DNA from: Cellvibrionales bacterium
GTDB lineage: Bacteria; Pseudomonadota; Gammaproteobacteria; Pseudomonadales; JAHEIH01
Assembly (NCBI GenBank): GCA_024639455.1
Contig: JAHEIH010000028.1
Location: 8,749 to 63,370, forward strand
DNA: 54,622 nucleotides
Reading direction: 5' to 3'
The translations under genes and the position numbers were made by a program. Positions 30,646-40,624 of this stretch are shown here, one piece after another. Position 1 is the first letter of the stretch. The number at the start of each line of letters is the position of its first letter. The notes beneath the pieces were generated by a model that was not told the DNA's origin, did not search any database, and saw only the letters and a program-made list of their open reading frames with translations.

Positions 30646-31851
30646 CTAACACCAGGCCTGTTCAGTGTCGGCCAGCACGGCAGGATCGGGGCTTATACCG
30701 GCGGGAATATGACGCCGTGCCATCATAAAGTCGGCCGGGCTATTCACCGCGTCTACGGCGATTAGACGACCTTCTTGCAAATAAAATACGGCAAAGGCGC
30801 CGCTGCTAATATCACCGCGTACCACCGTTTGATCGTAACCGGTCGACAAACCCGCCGTCTGTAATTTGGTATCGTACTGGTCTGACCAGAACCAAGGCAA
30901 GGCATCATAAGCCACAGGCTTACCTGCAATCGACGCAGCTGCCACCTTGGCTTGGTCGTTAGCATTGGGCACCGACTCGAGGCGCAGGCGGGTACCATAT
31001 AAGTGATTGGGGTGGTTGCAGCAATCGCCAATCGCAAACACCTTGGGATCGCTGGTGACGGTTGTCTCGTCAACTAAAATACCGTTATCGCACTGAAGAC
31101 CAGCCGCTTGGGCCAGTTCCACATTGGGCAGTACGCCGATACCGGCAACCAATACATCAAAGCCGATCTCGCTGCCGTCCTTCAAGGTAGCTATCCAGCC
31201 ATCGCCATCAGCCCTCACAGTATCAAGCATGGCTGCCACGCGCACATCCACACCGCGAGAACGGTGCAGATGGGTATAGAAATCACTCATGATTTCGCAG
31301 GTCACTCGCGCCAATACGCGCGGCGCGGCCTCGAGTACCGTAGCGCTGGCGCCCATATTAATAGCTGAGGCCGCCAACTCAAGACCGATATAACCCGCGC
31401 CCACCAACAGCACACGTGTACCGGGCTGAATCTCCGCGCGGATACCATCGGCGTCGTCGAGGGTCCTTAGGTAATGCACGTTGTCATCGGGTAAGCCTGG
31501 TACCTGCAGCAAACGTGGACGTGTACCCGTAGCAATAATGAGAAAATCATAAGCGACGCGTTCTCCGCTGTCAGTGACCACCTGTTGTTGCTGGCGGTCG
31601 ATGTTGATGACACGAGTATTAAGACGCATATCCGCAGCCACTTTTTCATACATAGCAGGATTTTTGATCGCCAACTTAGCAGCATCGAGATCGCCTTTTA
31701 AAAACGCTTTTGACAGCGGTGGACGCTGATAGGGAAGATGCGCCTCGTCGCTTAGCATAACAATATTTTCACGCCAACCCATTTGGTAAAGGGCAATAAC
31801 GGCTTCAGCGGCGGCGTGGCCTCCACCAATAATCACAACAGATCTAGTCAC
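30646..31851 (-). CDS. NAD(P)/FAD-dependent ferredoxin/rubredoxin-type reductase
   Basis: With the GTG at 31851 (AAGGAG 5 bases upstream) the protein has 401 residues; a TTG at 31875 is a weaker option. The FAD-binding motif is VVIIGGGHAAAEA at the N-terminus, the NAD(P) motif is VLLVGAGYIGLELAAS at about 150, and PYQRPPLSKAFLKG and FAIGDCC are typical of the putidaredoxin/rubredoxin reductase family. It should pass electrons from NAD(P)H to a ferredoxin or rubredoxin. No such partner or oxygenase is nearby, so its pathway is unknown. Confidence 0.9.
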   Translation of the reverse strand: MTRSVVIIGGGHAAAEAVIALYQMGWRENIVMLSDEAHLPYQRPPLSKAFLKGDLDAAKLAIKNPAMYEKVAADMRLNTRVINIDRQQQQVVTDSGERVAYDFLIIATGTRPRLLQVPGLPDDNVHYLRTLDDADGIRAEIQPGTRVLLVGAGYIGLELAASAINMGASATVLEAAPRVLARVTCEIMSDFYTHLHRSRGVDVRVAAMLDTVRADGDGWIATLKDGSEIGFDVLVAGIGVLPNVELAQAAGLQCDNGILVDETTVTSDPKVFAIGDCCNHPNHLYGTRLRLESVPNANDQAKVAAASIAGKPVAYDALPWFWSDQYDTKLQTAGLSTGYDQTVVRGDISSGAFAVFYLQEGRLIAVDAVNSPADFMMARRHIPAGISPDPAVLADTEQAWC

Positions 31852-31981
31852 ACGATTCTCCTTAATGAATCGCAATCATAAGCGCGACAAAAGAAAAACG
31901 CGAGCTCAAAGCCCGTTTCTGAGGCTTTGACAAACCCTCGCTATACAGACACAGACAAATAAATAACAAATAAACTTGTCA

Positions 31982-32000
31982 TAATGTAAAGCATGCATTA
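31982..32000 (+). promoter_or_regulatory. Inverted repeat upstream of the membrane protein/HTH pair
   Basis: TAATG and CATTA form an inverted repeat with a 9-base spacer, containing GCATGC, 30 bases before the membrane-protein ATG. Overlapping upstream is TTGTCATAAT, which could contain promoter elements. It may be an operator for the HTH regulator encoded second in the pair. Only the symmetry and position support this. Confidence 0.3.
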
Positions 32001-32029
32001 CCTTTATTGCTCAACCGGAGGAAAAAAGT

Positions 32030-32416
32030 ATGAATGCTATTGAATCTACCAAACATCTCGCCGTTTGGACCGCACTGTGGCTTGTGAGTCTCGCCGCGGC
32101 TAGTTTTGGCCCGATACTACTGTGGTCGGATAACAACCTCATCACCGGCGCAGCCATCGTTTTGAGTCTCGCCACTGGCTGGGGAATGGTGAGAGCCAAT
32201 ATCCTGCACGTTCTTTCACAAGATGAAATGCAGCAGCGCATAATGCTGGAAGCCATGGGGCTAACACTTGGCCTGACATTAATTGTAGGTATCGCCTATT
32301 CACTGCTCGATACCAGCAACCTCATTAGCAACAATGCAGAAATCAGTGTATTGGTAATGTTTATGGGCCTATGTTATATGGCCAACGTGTTGCTTGCTAG
32401 GAAGCGATATTCATGA
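32030..32416 (+). CDS. Small four-helix membrane protein paired with an HTH regulator
   Basis: This 128-residue protein has four predicted membrane helices (about 12-30, 37-55, 73-92 and 103-122) and short polar loops. It is not recognised as a named family with certainty. CGGAGG precedes the ATG. It overlaps the following HTH gene by 4 bases (ATGA). Small multi-helix proteins beside 68-residue XRE regulators are common in bacteria and often annotated only as hypothetical. Function unknown. Confidence 0.8.
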   Translation: MNAIESTKHLAVWTALWLVSLAAASFGPILLWSDNNLITGAAIVLSLATGWGMVRANILHVLSQDEMQQRIMLEAMGLTLGLTLIVGIAYSLLDTSNLISNNAEISVLVMFMGLCYMANVLLARKRYS

Positions 32417-32619
32417 AAAACCGCTTAAAAGTACTGCGCGCGGAACACGATTTCACCCAACAAATCCTCGCTGAGAAATTGCACGTTTCGCGCCAGACCG
32501 TCAACGCCATTGAAAAAGGTAAATTCGACCCGAGCCTTCCTTTAGCGTTTGCCATGGCGCGGCTTTTTGATTGCCGTATTGAAGATATTTTTACTGATGA
32601 AGAGGCTAGCGGTGAATAA
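32413..32619 (+). CDS. XRE-family helix-turn-helix regulator (YozG-like)
   Basis: The 68-residue protein is almost only a HTH_3 domain: KNRLKVLRAEHDFTQQILAEKL, then VSRQTVNAIEKGKFDPSLPLA and a short tail. This compact form is typical of small regulators encoded with a membrane protein partner. It overlaps the membrane gene by 4 bases and is followed at once by a strong terminator. It probably controls the pair itself, perhaps through the inverted repeat at 31982-32000; that is inference. Confidence 0.92.
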   Translation: MKNRLKVLRAEHDFTQQILAEKLHVSRQTVNAIEKGKFDPSLPLAFAMARLFDCRIEDIFTDEEASGE

Positions 32620-32620
32620 C

Positions 32621-32648
32621 AAAAGCCCGGCAGAACCGGGCTTTTTTT
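32621..32648. terminator. Bidirectional intrinsic terminator
   Basis: AAAGCCCGG and CCGGGCTTT pair perfectly around the loop CAGAA, with seven T residues on the plus strand and AAAA on the other side. It ends the HTH gene on the plus strand and the aldehyde dehydrogenase gene on the minus strand. Confidence 0.95.
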
Positions 32649-32654
32649 GCAGAA

Positions 32655-34175
32655 CTAAAAGAAACCTAGTGGACTGGTGCTATAACTGACCAACAAGTTT
32701 TTGGTTTGCTGGTAATGCTCCAGCGCCACCTTGTGGGTTTCGCGCCCGATACCCGATTTCTTATATCCACCAAACGCGGCGTGGGCCGGATAGGCATGGT
32801 AGCAGTTAGTCCAAACGCGGCCCGCTTGAATGGCGCGCCCCATGCGATAAGCGCGGTTCATATCGCGAGTCCACAAGCCGGCACCTAGCCCGTACTCTGT
32901 GTCGTTGGCAATCGCCAAAGCGTCGGCCTCATCCTTAAACGTGGTGACACCCACCACGGGACCGAAGATCTCCTCTTGGAATACGCGCATGTTATTGCTT
33001 CCCTTCATCAAGGTAGGCTGGATATAGAAACCCTTGCTGAAGCCCTCACCCGCATCGTGTGCACCACCACCGATGAGGAATTCAACGCCCTCTTTCTTGC
33101 CCAAATCCAAGTAACCCATGATACGCTCATACTGCTCTAGTGAAGCTTGGGCGCCCACTTGGGTATTGGTATCGAGCGGATTACCACGAACAATTTGCTT
33201 AGACCGCTCGATCACCATGGCGATGAAATCGTCGTAGATCGATTCTTGAATCAGTGCACGTGAAGGACAGGTACATACTTCGCCTTGGTTGAAGAACGCC
33301 AACACCATGCCCTCGACAGCCTTGCTAATATAGTCCGCCTCGCCTTGCATGACGTCTTCAAAATAGATATTGGGTGACTTGCCCCCCAATTCGACGGTGC
33401 TTGGAATAAGCGAATCAGCTGCGCATCGCAGTACGTGTTGCCCCACGGCAGTAGAGCCAGTAAAGGCTAGTTTAGCGATACGCTTGCTGGTCGCTAACGC
33501 TTGGCCGGCCTCTTCGCCGATACCGTTGATGATATTCACCACGCCCGGAGGCAACAAATCACCGATAATTTCCATCAGCACTAGGATCGAGGCAGGGGTT
33601 TGCTCGGCAGGTTTCAACACCACGCAATTACCAGCAGCCAAGGCTGGTCCCAACTTCCATGCAGCCATCAAGATAGGGAAGTTCCAAGGAATAATCTGAC
33701 CAACCACTCCCAACGGCTCGTGGATATGATAGGACACCGTGGTAGCATCCAATTCAGCGGCAGTACCTTCCTGAGCGCGGATACAACCGGCGAAATAACG
33801 GAAGTGATCGGCTGAGAGCGGAATATCCGCCGCCAAAGTTTCACGCACGGCTTTGCCGTTGTCCCAAGTTTCCGCCACGGCGAGTTTTTCTAAATTGGCT
33901 TCGATGCGGTCAGCGATCTTCAACAAAATATTGCTGCGTTCGGTGGCCGACGTGGCGCCCCAAGCCGCGGCGACTTTATGGGCCGCGTCTACGGCGAGGT
34001 CGATGTCAGCACCATCAGAACGCGGTACCCGGCAAAACACTTCGCCATTGACCGGACTGATATTGTCCATGTACTGACCATTGACGGGAGCGACCCACTC
34101 GCCACCAATATAATTTTCGTACTGTTGTTTGAAGGTAATGACGGCGCCTGCGTCGCCGGGGTTGGCATAAATCAT
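32655..34175 (-). CDS. NAD-dependent aldehyde dehydrogenase (ExaC/AldB-like)
   Basis: The 506-residue enzyme begins with [19 protein letters not shown], characteristic of the ExaC/AcoD/AldB acetaldehyde dehydrogenase group. IIPWNFP and LKPAEQTP form the NAD site, ELGGKSPNI carries the general-base Glu, and the catalytic Cys lies in [11 protein letters not shown] near residue 305. It ends with the usual C-terminal [11 protein letters not shown] and LLVSY. AAAAAGG lies upstream of the ATG. It should oxidise acetaldehyde or a similar aldehyde; no alcohol dehydrogenase is beside it. Confidence 0.93.
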   Translation of the reverse strand: MIYANPGDAGAVITFKQQYENYIGGEWVAPVNGQYMDNISPVNGEVFCRVPRSDGADIDLAVDAAHKVAAAWGATSATERSNILLKIADRIEANLEKLAVAETWDNGKAVRETLAADIPLSADHFRYFAGCIRAQEGTAAELDATTVSYHIHEPLGVVGQIIPWNFPILMAAWKLGPALAAGNCVVLKPAEQTPASILVLMEIIGDLLPPGVVNIINGIGEEAGQALATSKRIAKLAFTGSTAVGQHVLRCAADSLIPSTVELGGKSPNIYFEDVMQGEADYISKAVEGMVLAFFNQGEVCTCPSRALIQESIYDDFIAMVIERSKQIVRGNPLDTNTQVGAQASLEQYERIMGYLDLGKKEGVEFLIGGGAHDAGEGFSKGFYIQPTLMKGSNNMRVFQEEIFGPVVGVTTFKDEADALAIANDTEYGLGAGLWTRDMNRAYRMGRAIQAGRVWTNCYHAYPAHAAFGGYKKSGIGRETHKVALEHYQQTKNLLVSYSTSPLGFF

Positions 34176-34286
34176 ACTGTTTTCCTTTTTATATGATGTT
34201 TTTATGGCCCATTAATGGAGCAATCGGCAACACAGTATGGCCAAAAAACAACCAACACACCAATCGCGTTTGGTCAAGTTAGAGGG

Positions 34287-34904
34287 TCAATAATGGCTAG
34301 ATGACGACGGAGGTAAGGTGTGGCGCGACAGAAAAACGCCCACGGCAACCAGTGCACCGAGGGTATCCGCCATAATGTCTTTTTGGGCGTCCCAGATATC
34401 GCCCTGCGATCCAAGTACCGCTATACCCGCCTCTGGATCGGCAGAGACCGCGTAAAGCCACTCGACGACTTCGTAAAGCCCGGCCACGGTCACGATACTA
34501 AATACACCAAACATGGACAACACGACGCGGTCCACAATTAAGCGACGCGCTAACAGAAATTCCATAATGGGATAGGCGTAAAAACCCACCGAAAAATGCG
34601 CAATGCGATCGTAGTGATTGCGCTCAAAACCAAAGGCATCGCTGACCATGCCAAATGGCACGCGTTCAAAGGTGAAGTGGCCACCGATGGTGTGCAACAC
34701 AATTAACACCGCCATCGCGGCATAACTGAGTGGCGAAAAAGCATGGTAGCTTCGTGCCCATACGATGCCAGCCACAATCAGCCACATGGGGAGGTTTTCA
34801 GCTAGCCAAACGTCGCGACTATAGGGTTCGATACCCAGCGCGACCATAAAAATGAGATAAGCTAAAAAAAGTGATTTACCGAGCACGTTCAATGCTCCCA
34901 ACAT
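34287..34904 (-). CDS. YjdF-like DUF2238 inner-membrane protein
   Basis: The 205-residue protein has about six membrane helices. [18 protein letters not shown] and [17 protein letters not shown] are characteristic of DUF2238 (E. coli YjdF), a family without known function. The ATG lies inside the end of the hybrid kinase gene (29-base overlap), so it is probably translated in coupling with that kinase, an unusual partnership. Confidence 0.88.
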   Translation of the reverse strand: MLGALNVLGKSLFLAYLIFMVALGIEPYSRDVWLAENLPMWLIVAGIVWARSYHAFSPLSYAAMAVLIVLHTIGGHFTFERVPFGMVSDAFGFERNHYDRIAHFSVGFYAYPIMEFLLARRLIVDRVVLSMFGVFSIVTVAGLYEVVEWLYAVSADPEAGIAVLGSQGDIWDAQKDIMADTLGALVAVGVFLSRHTLPPSSSSHY

Positions 34905-36609
34905 TGACTTGCTTGTTGTCCTCGGCTGATATCAAAAGTGACGAAATTGTATTGAGTATCGCGTCTCTATTTAGCGGTTTGCTTAATACTTGGTTAAAAC
35001 CCACCGAAAGATAATGCGCCACGTCTTGCGGGGCTACATTACCCGACATGGCCACTGCGGGGGTATCTGCATATATCTTACGCATTTCAATTAGTAAATC
35101 GTCCCCCGACATTTGAGGCATCGCGATATCAGTCAGTAGTAAATCGACATTCACCTTTTGTAGTAACTTGATCGCCTCTAGACCGTTTTTTGCCACCATT
35201 AATGTGGCACCGGTGTCGCGTAAAAACATGAGACAAACATCTAAATTAAGCGGATTGTCCTCTGCAATTAAGATCTTCTTGCCCTGCAAATCTGGCGCAG
35301 ACACGCTCGCAATGGATGGGTACTTAGGCGCCTCCACCACCTCTGGAAGGGGCAGTTCAATCACAAAAGTCGAACCCTCGCCAAGAGTACTGTGGACATC
35401 GATCGAGCCATCCATCATATCGACAAATTCCTTGCTGATCGACATGCCCAGACCGGAGCCCTTAAAGTGTTTCTTGGTAGAATCATCGGCCTGGGTAAAA
35501 CGCTCAAATAAGACGTTGATCGTATCTTGTGACATACCAATACCGGTATCTGACACCTCAAAAAGCACGGCATTATCACGATAACGCACGCTTAATTGTA
35601 CTCTCCCTTGTAAAGTAAACTTAACGGCATTGCCCACAACATTGTTGATGATCTGGGCAATACGTAAGCCGTCACCAAGTAATATAGCCGGAAAATCGTT
35701 GGCAATGACCACCTGCCATCCAATATTTTTCCGCTTGGCCTGACCGGCAAACAAGATATCAGTGTTCCGAATAATATCGCGCAAGTCGAAGGGTTCAACC
35801 GCGAGACGCAACTTGCCATTTTCCAGTTTCGACATATCGAGCACATCATCAACAATAGCGCTCAATTGACGACTTGAGGATAGCGCTGCATCGAGCAAGC
35901 GGTGGTCATCGCCCAAGTTGGGGTTGTTGCGAAGCACTTGCAACACGCCGAAGATACCGTTCATTGGGGTGCGAATTTCATGCGACATATTGGAGAGAAA
36001 GCGCGACTTGATTTCATTGGCGATATTGGCTTTTTCACTCGAAACCTGCAACGTCACCAACAATGATTCAGTGTGCTCAACGAAATAGAAAAAGGTAAAA
36101 CCGAGCAGGATTATCGAGGTTATCAGCGAGATGGGATAGTACAACGCAGCGACATCGGCATTTTCACCAATTTGCATGCCAAGCAGATTATAATCAGATC
36201 CCACAGTTAAAATAGTCCCCAGTAACGCCAACAGCAACACAGTAAGAATGACATACATATTCTCGCGCCAGCTGAAAAGCGCAAAGCTCATACCAACAGT
36301 CGTGATCAACAGGAGACTTGCTTGCGCTGATGGCGCCACAGCGTTCATGGAATTGATGCTAGCAAAGAGCAGTGTAAATTGAAGCGTTAGTTTAGCGGCA
36401 TTGTGACGGCCTAAGCGAAAGAGTCCCCAAATCGCGGCGTAGATGAACTGAACCAGAAGGACCAAAAAAGTCTTAATGTCTGTACCAAAAAGCCAAAAAG
36501 CAGCCGCTAACCAAACGGGATTAAGCACAAACAACATTATGCTCAGGCGCTCCCCCAAGGCACTTCTGAAATCGAATTCTAGCGATGCACTCTTGGGGAG
36601 TAGCGACAT
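34876..36609 (-). CDS. Membrane hybrid histidine kinase with one receiver domain
   Basis: The 577-residue protein has about six membrane helices in the first 180 residues, then a HisKA domain with the phospho-His in [14 protein letters not shown] (about 215), an HATPase domain with N box, DTGIGMS and GSGLGMSIS, and a C-terminal receiver domain with the phospho-Asp in [13 protein letters not shown]. There is no periplasmic sensor domain or HPt, so the signal may be sensed in the membrane. The output regulator is unknown. It overlaps the YjdF-like gene downstream. Confidence 0.93.
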   Translation of the reverse strand: MSLLPKSASLEFDFRSALGERLSIMLFVLNPVWLAAAFWLFGTDIKTFLVLLVQFIYAAIWGLFRLGRHNAAKLTLQFTLLFASINSMNAVAPSAQASLLLITTVGMSFALFSWRENMYVILTVLLLALLGTILTVGSDYNLLGMQIGENADVAALYYPISLITSIILLGFTFFYFVEHTESLLVTLQVSSEKANIANEIKSRFLSNMSHEIRTPMNGIFGVLQVLRNNPNLGDDHRLLDAALSSSRQLSAIVDDVLDMSKLENGKLRLAVEPFDLRDIIRNTDILFAGQAKRKNIGWQVVIANDFPAILLGDGLRIAQIINNVVGNAVKFTLQGRVQLSVRYRDNAVLFEVSDTGIGMSQDTINVLFERFTQADDSTKKHFKGSGLGMSISKEFVDMMDGSIDVHSTLGEGSTFVIELPLPEVVEAPKYPSIASVSAPDLQGKKILIAEDNPLNLDVCLMFLRDTGATLMVAKNGLEAIKLLQKVNVDLLLTDIAMPQMSGDDLLIEMRKIYADTPAVAMSGNVAPQDVAHYLSVGFNQVLSKPLNRDAILNTISSLLISAEDNKQVNVGSIERAR

Positions 36610-36674
36610 TGAAACATCTCAATTGTATTAAACTAGTTAAAATATAGATTATTCCTCACTGGCGAGCAATTATT

Positions 36675-37160
36675 CTATTTTATTAAATAAGGCTCTAGCA
36701 GACGCCCGATGGTATTGGGATGGACCAGATGCGCGCCGTACCACGTATGCAAACAACGAATCCTACCAGTATCCGCGATGCCCCCAATACCTCGCCCATC
36801 GAAAGCGCCCTGCAAATTCTTCTGCGCGATTTCAGCTTTGGTCGCCTCGTCCATAAGGCTGTCTCGTAGGGCAATATAATGGGCGTGATCACTGACCATA
36901 CTGGCTTGCAAGTCAGGATCTGTATCCACCTGTTGCTGCAGTAGCGCGATAAGGCCGTTGGCTTCTAATTTATCGATGGCATAGTTAATCGACGGGTGAA
37001 CCAACCAAAAAAGCGTGGGAAAGGGCTTGCCATCGACCATGGAGGCCACCCGCACCACCGCTGGGTCATCATGAAACCAAGCAGACACCTCTTGTAGACC
37101 GCGTGGCTCGCGGCCAAGGTATTGAGCAATGCGTTGGCGGGTGTTGTCGTCAATGGTCAT
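36675..37160 (-). CDS. DUF501 family protein
   Basis: The 161-residue protein starts MTIDDNTRQRIAQYLGREPRG and carries the DUF501 stretches FPTLFWLVHP, RDSLM and RCLHTWYGAHLV. The family is widespread, of unknown function, often annotated next to exopolyphosphatase in other phyla; no ppx lies here. It has no signal peptide. It is 54 bases downstream of the periplasmic protein gene on the same strand. Confidence 0.9.
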   Translation of the reverse strand: MTIDDNTRQRIAQYLGREPRGLQEVSAWFHDDPAVVRVASMVDGKPFPTLFWLVHPSINYAIDKLEANGLIALLQQQVDTDPDLQASMVSDHAHYIALRDSLMDEATKAEIAQKNLQGAFDGRGIGGIADTGRIRCLHTWYGAHLVHPNTIGRLLEPYLIK

Positions 37161-37214
37161 CGGCTAACTATCCAAAAGCTAACATTCTAACCGACTGCGA
37201 CCGCCAACGCAGCC

Positions 37215-37748
37215 CTAGCGGGCATCGGACATGTAGTAATCGATCAACCCGAGTGCGTCGTCCGACAGGGTCACACTATTCGCCACGTCGCGGAGCCTTA
37301 ATAATTGCTCACGGCTACACTCGCCAGCGAACTTCGATACCCAGTCATTAAGCACACTTGCACGTGCGGTGGGGTCACTGTAGTTAGTTAACGTTGTTTC
37401 TAGCCCCCCCACTTGGCATTGTGCGGGTGCCGCGGGAGTGAGTGAGGCTGTGGGAGGCGCTACCTGACCACGACGCACCACGGGCTCTGCAGGCACATGA
37501 TGCGGCGCGACGGGCATATTGTGTACCTGAGGCTCACAGACTTCAGCGCTGGGCTGTGGCACATTGCCCTGCGCTTCCAATTGACGACGCAAGGCAGCGT
37601 TATCACGAATCGCGTCGCCTAACTGCAGTGTCAGCTCCTGAATGGTTTGCTGCATACGTGCAATACGTGCGTCGTCTTGTGCCCATGAGGCACTGCTAAT
37701 CAAACTGGTCGCAATCGCGACGGGAATCATAATGTGAGCAAAACGCAT
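37215..37748 (-). CDS. Hypothetical periplasmic protein with coiled coil and Pro-rich linker
   Basis: With the ATG at 37748 (AAGGAG upstream) the product has 177 residues and a signal peptide ending in SSASWA before QDD. A coiled coil (about residues 24-57, MQQTIQELTLQLGDAIRDNA) is followed by a Pro/Val/Ala-rich linker (60-110) and a small C-terminal helical domain with two conserved-looking cysteines. Not recognised as a named family. It may bind the cell wall or an envelope partner, but nothing in the sequence shows this. Confidence 0.78.
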   Translation of the reverse strand: MRFAHIMIPVAIATSLISSASWAQDDARIARMQQTIQELTLQLGDAIRDNAALRRQLEAQGNVPQPSAEVCEPQVHNMPVAPHHVPAEPVVRRGQVAPPTASLTPAAPAQCQVGGLETTLTNYSDPTARASVLNDWVSKFAGECSREQLLRLRDVANSVTLSDDALGLIDYYMSDAR

Positions 37749-37842
37749 GGAGGTCTCCTTCATTTTTTGCTTGAATGTAGCACTTATCAACGCCAACGCC
37801 ATCGCGACTTTAGTCGAGCATGGCTTGTAACAGGATCACAAT

Positions 37843-38121
37843 ATGGCAGGTTTCACCCTTCAACGCCTTTTTACAGCCAACAGCGACGAGGTACGGCGTA
37901 CCGCTCGACAACTGGCCGACAAATTGTGCGCCGAGCACCCAGTAAAAGCAGACTGGCATAGCGAAGACGAGTGCTTGTTGTCAGGCATGGGTGTCGACGG
38001 TCGGGTACATATTGGCGAAGGCACACTGACCATTGAAGTTAAACTCGGGCTATTGACCCGCTTGTTCGAGGATCGCATGAAACGCGAGATCGAACACTAC
38101 CTCGACAAATATCTTATCTAA
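37843..38121 (+). CDS. Polyhydroxyalkanoic acid system family protein (PHA_gran_rgn)
   Basis: The 92-residue protein shows the signature of PF09650: a helical start, then SGMGVDGRVHIGEGTLTIEVKLGLLTRLFEDRMKREIEHYLDKYL. The family is named for association with PHA granule gene clusters in some bacteria, but no PHA synthase or phasin gene lies in this window, so its role may be more general. Its stop overlaps the convergent MFS gene by 8 bases. Confidence 0.88.
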   Translation: MAGFTLQRLFTANSDEVRRTARQLADKLCAEHPVKADWHSEDECLLSGMGVDGRVHIGEGTLTIEVKLGLLTRLFEDRMKREIEHYLDKYLI

Positions 38122-39340
38122 GCCTGCGCTTCAGGGCGGTAAAGGCAAATAGCATTACCCCACATGAGAGGGGCAGAATCCAATAGGCGGCTTGGCCGCC
38201 CACCGCATCAAACAATCGCCCCACCGTGAACGATCCAGTGCTGCCGCCAATGACCGAAAAGATTAAAATCAGGCCAGTCATCGGCGCGTGCTTGCTGACG
38301 TGCAACGTCGACAAAATTACCGAACAGAGCATGGGGTAAAGCGGCGCAAAAAATAACCCAGTAGCGGGTAACGCCAATACGCCAAGAGGAATCTCTCGCC
38401 AACTATTAATCACTCCTTGGTGCTGATGTATCGACCACAAGCCAATCACAAGCAACCCAGCGATCGCCACACAGCATACCACCGTCAATGGGTACCAATC
38501 GATAAAACGCAGAATCCACGCGCTTAGCAAACGCCCCAAGGCCAACAGTAGTGCCAATATACTCGCCACTTGAAGTGCCAAGCGCGTGGGCATTTCCAAC
38601 ACTTGGCGATTGTAGCTTGGCAGCCATGACATAAGCCCCTGCTCGGTAAACACATAGAAGAATATCCCGCACACAAAAAACAACACGTATACCGCGCTGA
38701 GTAGTTGCAGCATCTCGGCAAATCCAGCACTGCTCTCAGCGCTCTCCTGCAGCGCCGACTCGTCCAACGGCATTCGCCAAAGCATTAACAGCGCCAAACA
38801 TAATAGTGCGCCCAACAAATAATAACTGTTCATCCAACTTGTGCTAGTGGGGTTAGCATCGTCGACAAATGCACCAAAGGTATAGTACATAGCCAACACC
38901 GCGAACATATAAAAGGCTTCGAACAAACCCATCGTCGATGCATGCTGTTTGGGATCTTTAGCCACCAAGCCAATGGTCGAAAAAATAGCAATTTTGACGA
39001 CGGCGAACACACCGCCGGTCAGTGCGAACATGGCCAGCGACGAATAATAACTTGGCACGCTTGGTAGTAGTAAGCACGCCATTGCTAGTGGCGATAAGCC
39101 AAACAGCATGGCGCGTTTTAATCCAAAACGGGCTAATTGACTAGCCAATAAAAACGAGGCAAGGGCGGCACTAACATCCTTGCTAGGCTCGAGAAAGGCG
39201 GCTTGGGTAGCGCTCGCTGAAAAGCTTTGCTGAACTTGTAGAATCACCACCCCTACGCTGCCAATGAGCAAAGTATTGATAAAATACGCAAACAACAGTG
39301 TTGGAATAATGGGCATTAGACTAGGCCAATGTTTGTGCAT
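38114..39340 (-). CDS. MFS transporter
   Basis: The 408-residue membrane protein has about twelve predicted helices, with a central loop between two six-helix halves. The start HKHWPSLMPIIPTLLFAYFINT is typical of the superfamily. The substrate cannot be read from sequence. It overlaps the upstream MFS gene by 20 bases, yet the two are clearly different families, so they are probably coexpressed for related substrates. It converges on the PHA_gran_rgn gene. Confidence 0.9.
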   Translation of the reverse strand: MHKHWPSLMPIIPTLLFAYFINTLLIGSVGVVILQVQQSFSASATQAAFLEPSKDVSAALASFLLASQLARFGLKRAMLFGLSPLAMACLLLPSVPSYYSSLAMFALTGGVFAVVKIAIFSTIGLVAKDPKQHASTMGLFEAFYMFAVLAMYYTFGAFVDDANPTSTSWMNSYYLLGALLCLALLMLWRMPLDESALQESAESSAGFAEMLQLLSAVYVLFFVCGIFFYVFTEQGLMSWLPSYNRQVLEMPTRLALQVASILALLLALGRLLSAWILRFIDWYPLTVVCCVAIAGLLVIGLWSIHQHQGVINSWREIPLGVLALPATGLFFAPLYPMLCSVILSTLHVSKHAPMTGLILIFSVIGGSTGSFTVGRLFDAVGGQAAYWILPLSCGVMLFAFTALKRRLR

Positions 39341-40508
39341 CGGGTTGTCGACGCAAGTAAAGCGTTAATAGCGCGCCTGCAAACAGCCCGCCAGCGGCAA
39401 GGCACATACCAGCATTATAGTTACCGGCACGTTCGGCCAACACCCCTGTCAGAGCGGGAGCAAAGATCTGGGCAACACCATAGCAGATGGTCATATTACC
39501 CATCATTTTGGCGGGCTTGGTGGGATAGTAGAGTCCCGCAAGGGTTAAGACCAAGCTGACGATGCCGGTAAATGTCCCCCCAAACAGGGCCGCACTTGCC
39601 AGCGCCATAGGTAATGTGGGGGACACTACTGGTAACAAGGCAGCAAATGCCTGTACCCCAAATGCAACAACCATAGCGTTATAGGGCCCCCAACGGCGTG
39701 AGAAAAGATCCCATAACATCGTCGCCGGCGCAGCACACAGCCCTAGCAACAGGAAGGCCCATGTGCCACTGCCCTTTAAGCCTGGCAACTGGTCGATAAG
39801 AGCCACTATGAAGGTAGCACTCACGACGTAACCTATACCTGCACAAAAATAGGCCAGCATAAACACGGCCAAAAAGCCTTTGTGTGGCGGTCGGTCAGTT
39901 AACACTTTACCCTGCTGGGAAACACCGCTGTTGCTCGGCGGCGGAAGCCAGTACCAGGCGGGGATCAGTAATATCACACCCAAAAGCGTCAGCCCATACC
40001 ACTGCTGTGACCAATCGAGGTGTCGACTGGCGATTTCGACAAACAGCGCCACCATGGCGATACCTAGACCGAGACCGCTAAAGTGAATGCCTAACTCGCT
40101 GCGCATATCGTGTCGCAGCAGCCAATTAAGAATAAGAGCAGCGCCAAGCAACATACCGCCGACGGCACAAATACCTGCTAAAAAACGTGACAAGGCTAAC
40201 ACCCAGAAGTTATTACTCACTCCCATCATGAAGGTGGTCGCTATGGCGACCAATAAACCAACACGGTAGAGACGGTCTTTGGTGTACAGTGAACTGACCT
40301 GTGCGGCGATGAGGGCACCGATCAAATAGCCCACATAATTGATGGCGGCTAACCACCCCCCTTCGGCGATACCCAACCCTGCCTCGGTCTGCATGATGGG
40401 CATTAAAGGCGTGTAGGAAAAACGCGCCACACCGACGGTTAGCAACATGCTGCAGATACCGGCAAACAGGACTTTAAAGCGTTTTCGTGTAAGGTGGTTG
40501 GTGGTCAT
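39321..40508 (-). CDS. YbfB/YjiJ-family MFS transporter
   Basis: The ATG at 40508 gives 395 residues starting MTTNHLTRKRFKVLFAGICS; a longer frame to 40574 has no support. GVARFSYTPLMPIMQTEAGLG is a hallmark of the YbfB/YjiJ MFS group. About twelve helices are predicted. The substrate is unknown. It is the first gene of a two-transporter operon, divergent from the SAM-methyltransferase gene 116 bases away. Confidence 0.9.
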   Translation of the reverse strand: MTTNHLTRKRFKVLFAGICSMLLTVGVARFSYTPLMPIMQTEAGLGIAEGGWLAAINYVGYLIGALIAAQVSSLYTKDRLYRVGLLVAIATTFMMGVSNNFWVLALSRFLAGICAVGGMLLGAALILNWLLRHDMRSELGIHFSGLGLGIAMVALFVEIASRHLDWSQQWYGLTLLGVILLIPAWYWLPPPSNSGVSQQGKVLTDRPPHKGFLAVFMLAYFCAGIGYVVSATFIVALIDQLPGLKGSGTWAFLLLGLCAAPATMLWDLFSRRWGPYNAMVVAFGVQAFAALLPVVSPTLPMALASAALFGGTFTGIVSLVLTLAGLYYPTKPAKMMGNMTICYGVAQIFAPALTGVLAERAGNYNAGMCLAAGGLFAGALLTLYLRRQPDAQTLA

Positions 40509-40624
40509 AGCGAGCCTCTTCTCATCGCCACATAGTAACCTAGCGCGCCCAATCCGCTCAGAGAAATTTTGCACCTGTAGGAGGTTTTATTGATATATTC
40601 ATGGCACGTCGAGAGGAGCCATAC

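Noticed and set aside
31908-31928. AAAGCC/GGCTTT hairpin upstream of the oxidoreductase as a terminator
   Set aside because: It has a 9-base loop and no following T tract on either strand, and lies between divergent genes where no terminator is needed.
34176-34286. Sigma-54-like promoter before the aldehyde dehydrogenase (TGGC...TTGC)
   Set aside because: The spacing between GG and GC is two bases longer than sigma-54 promoters allow.
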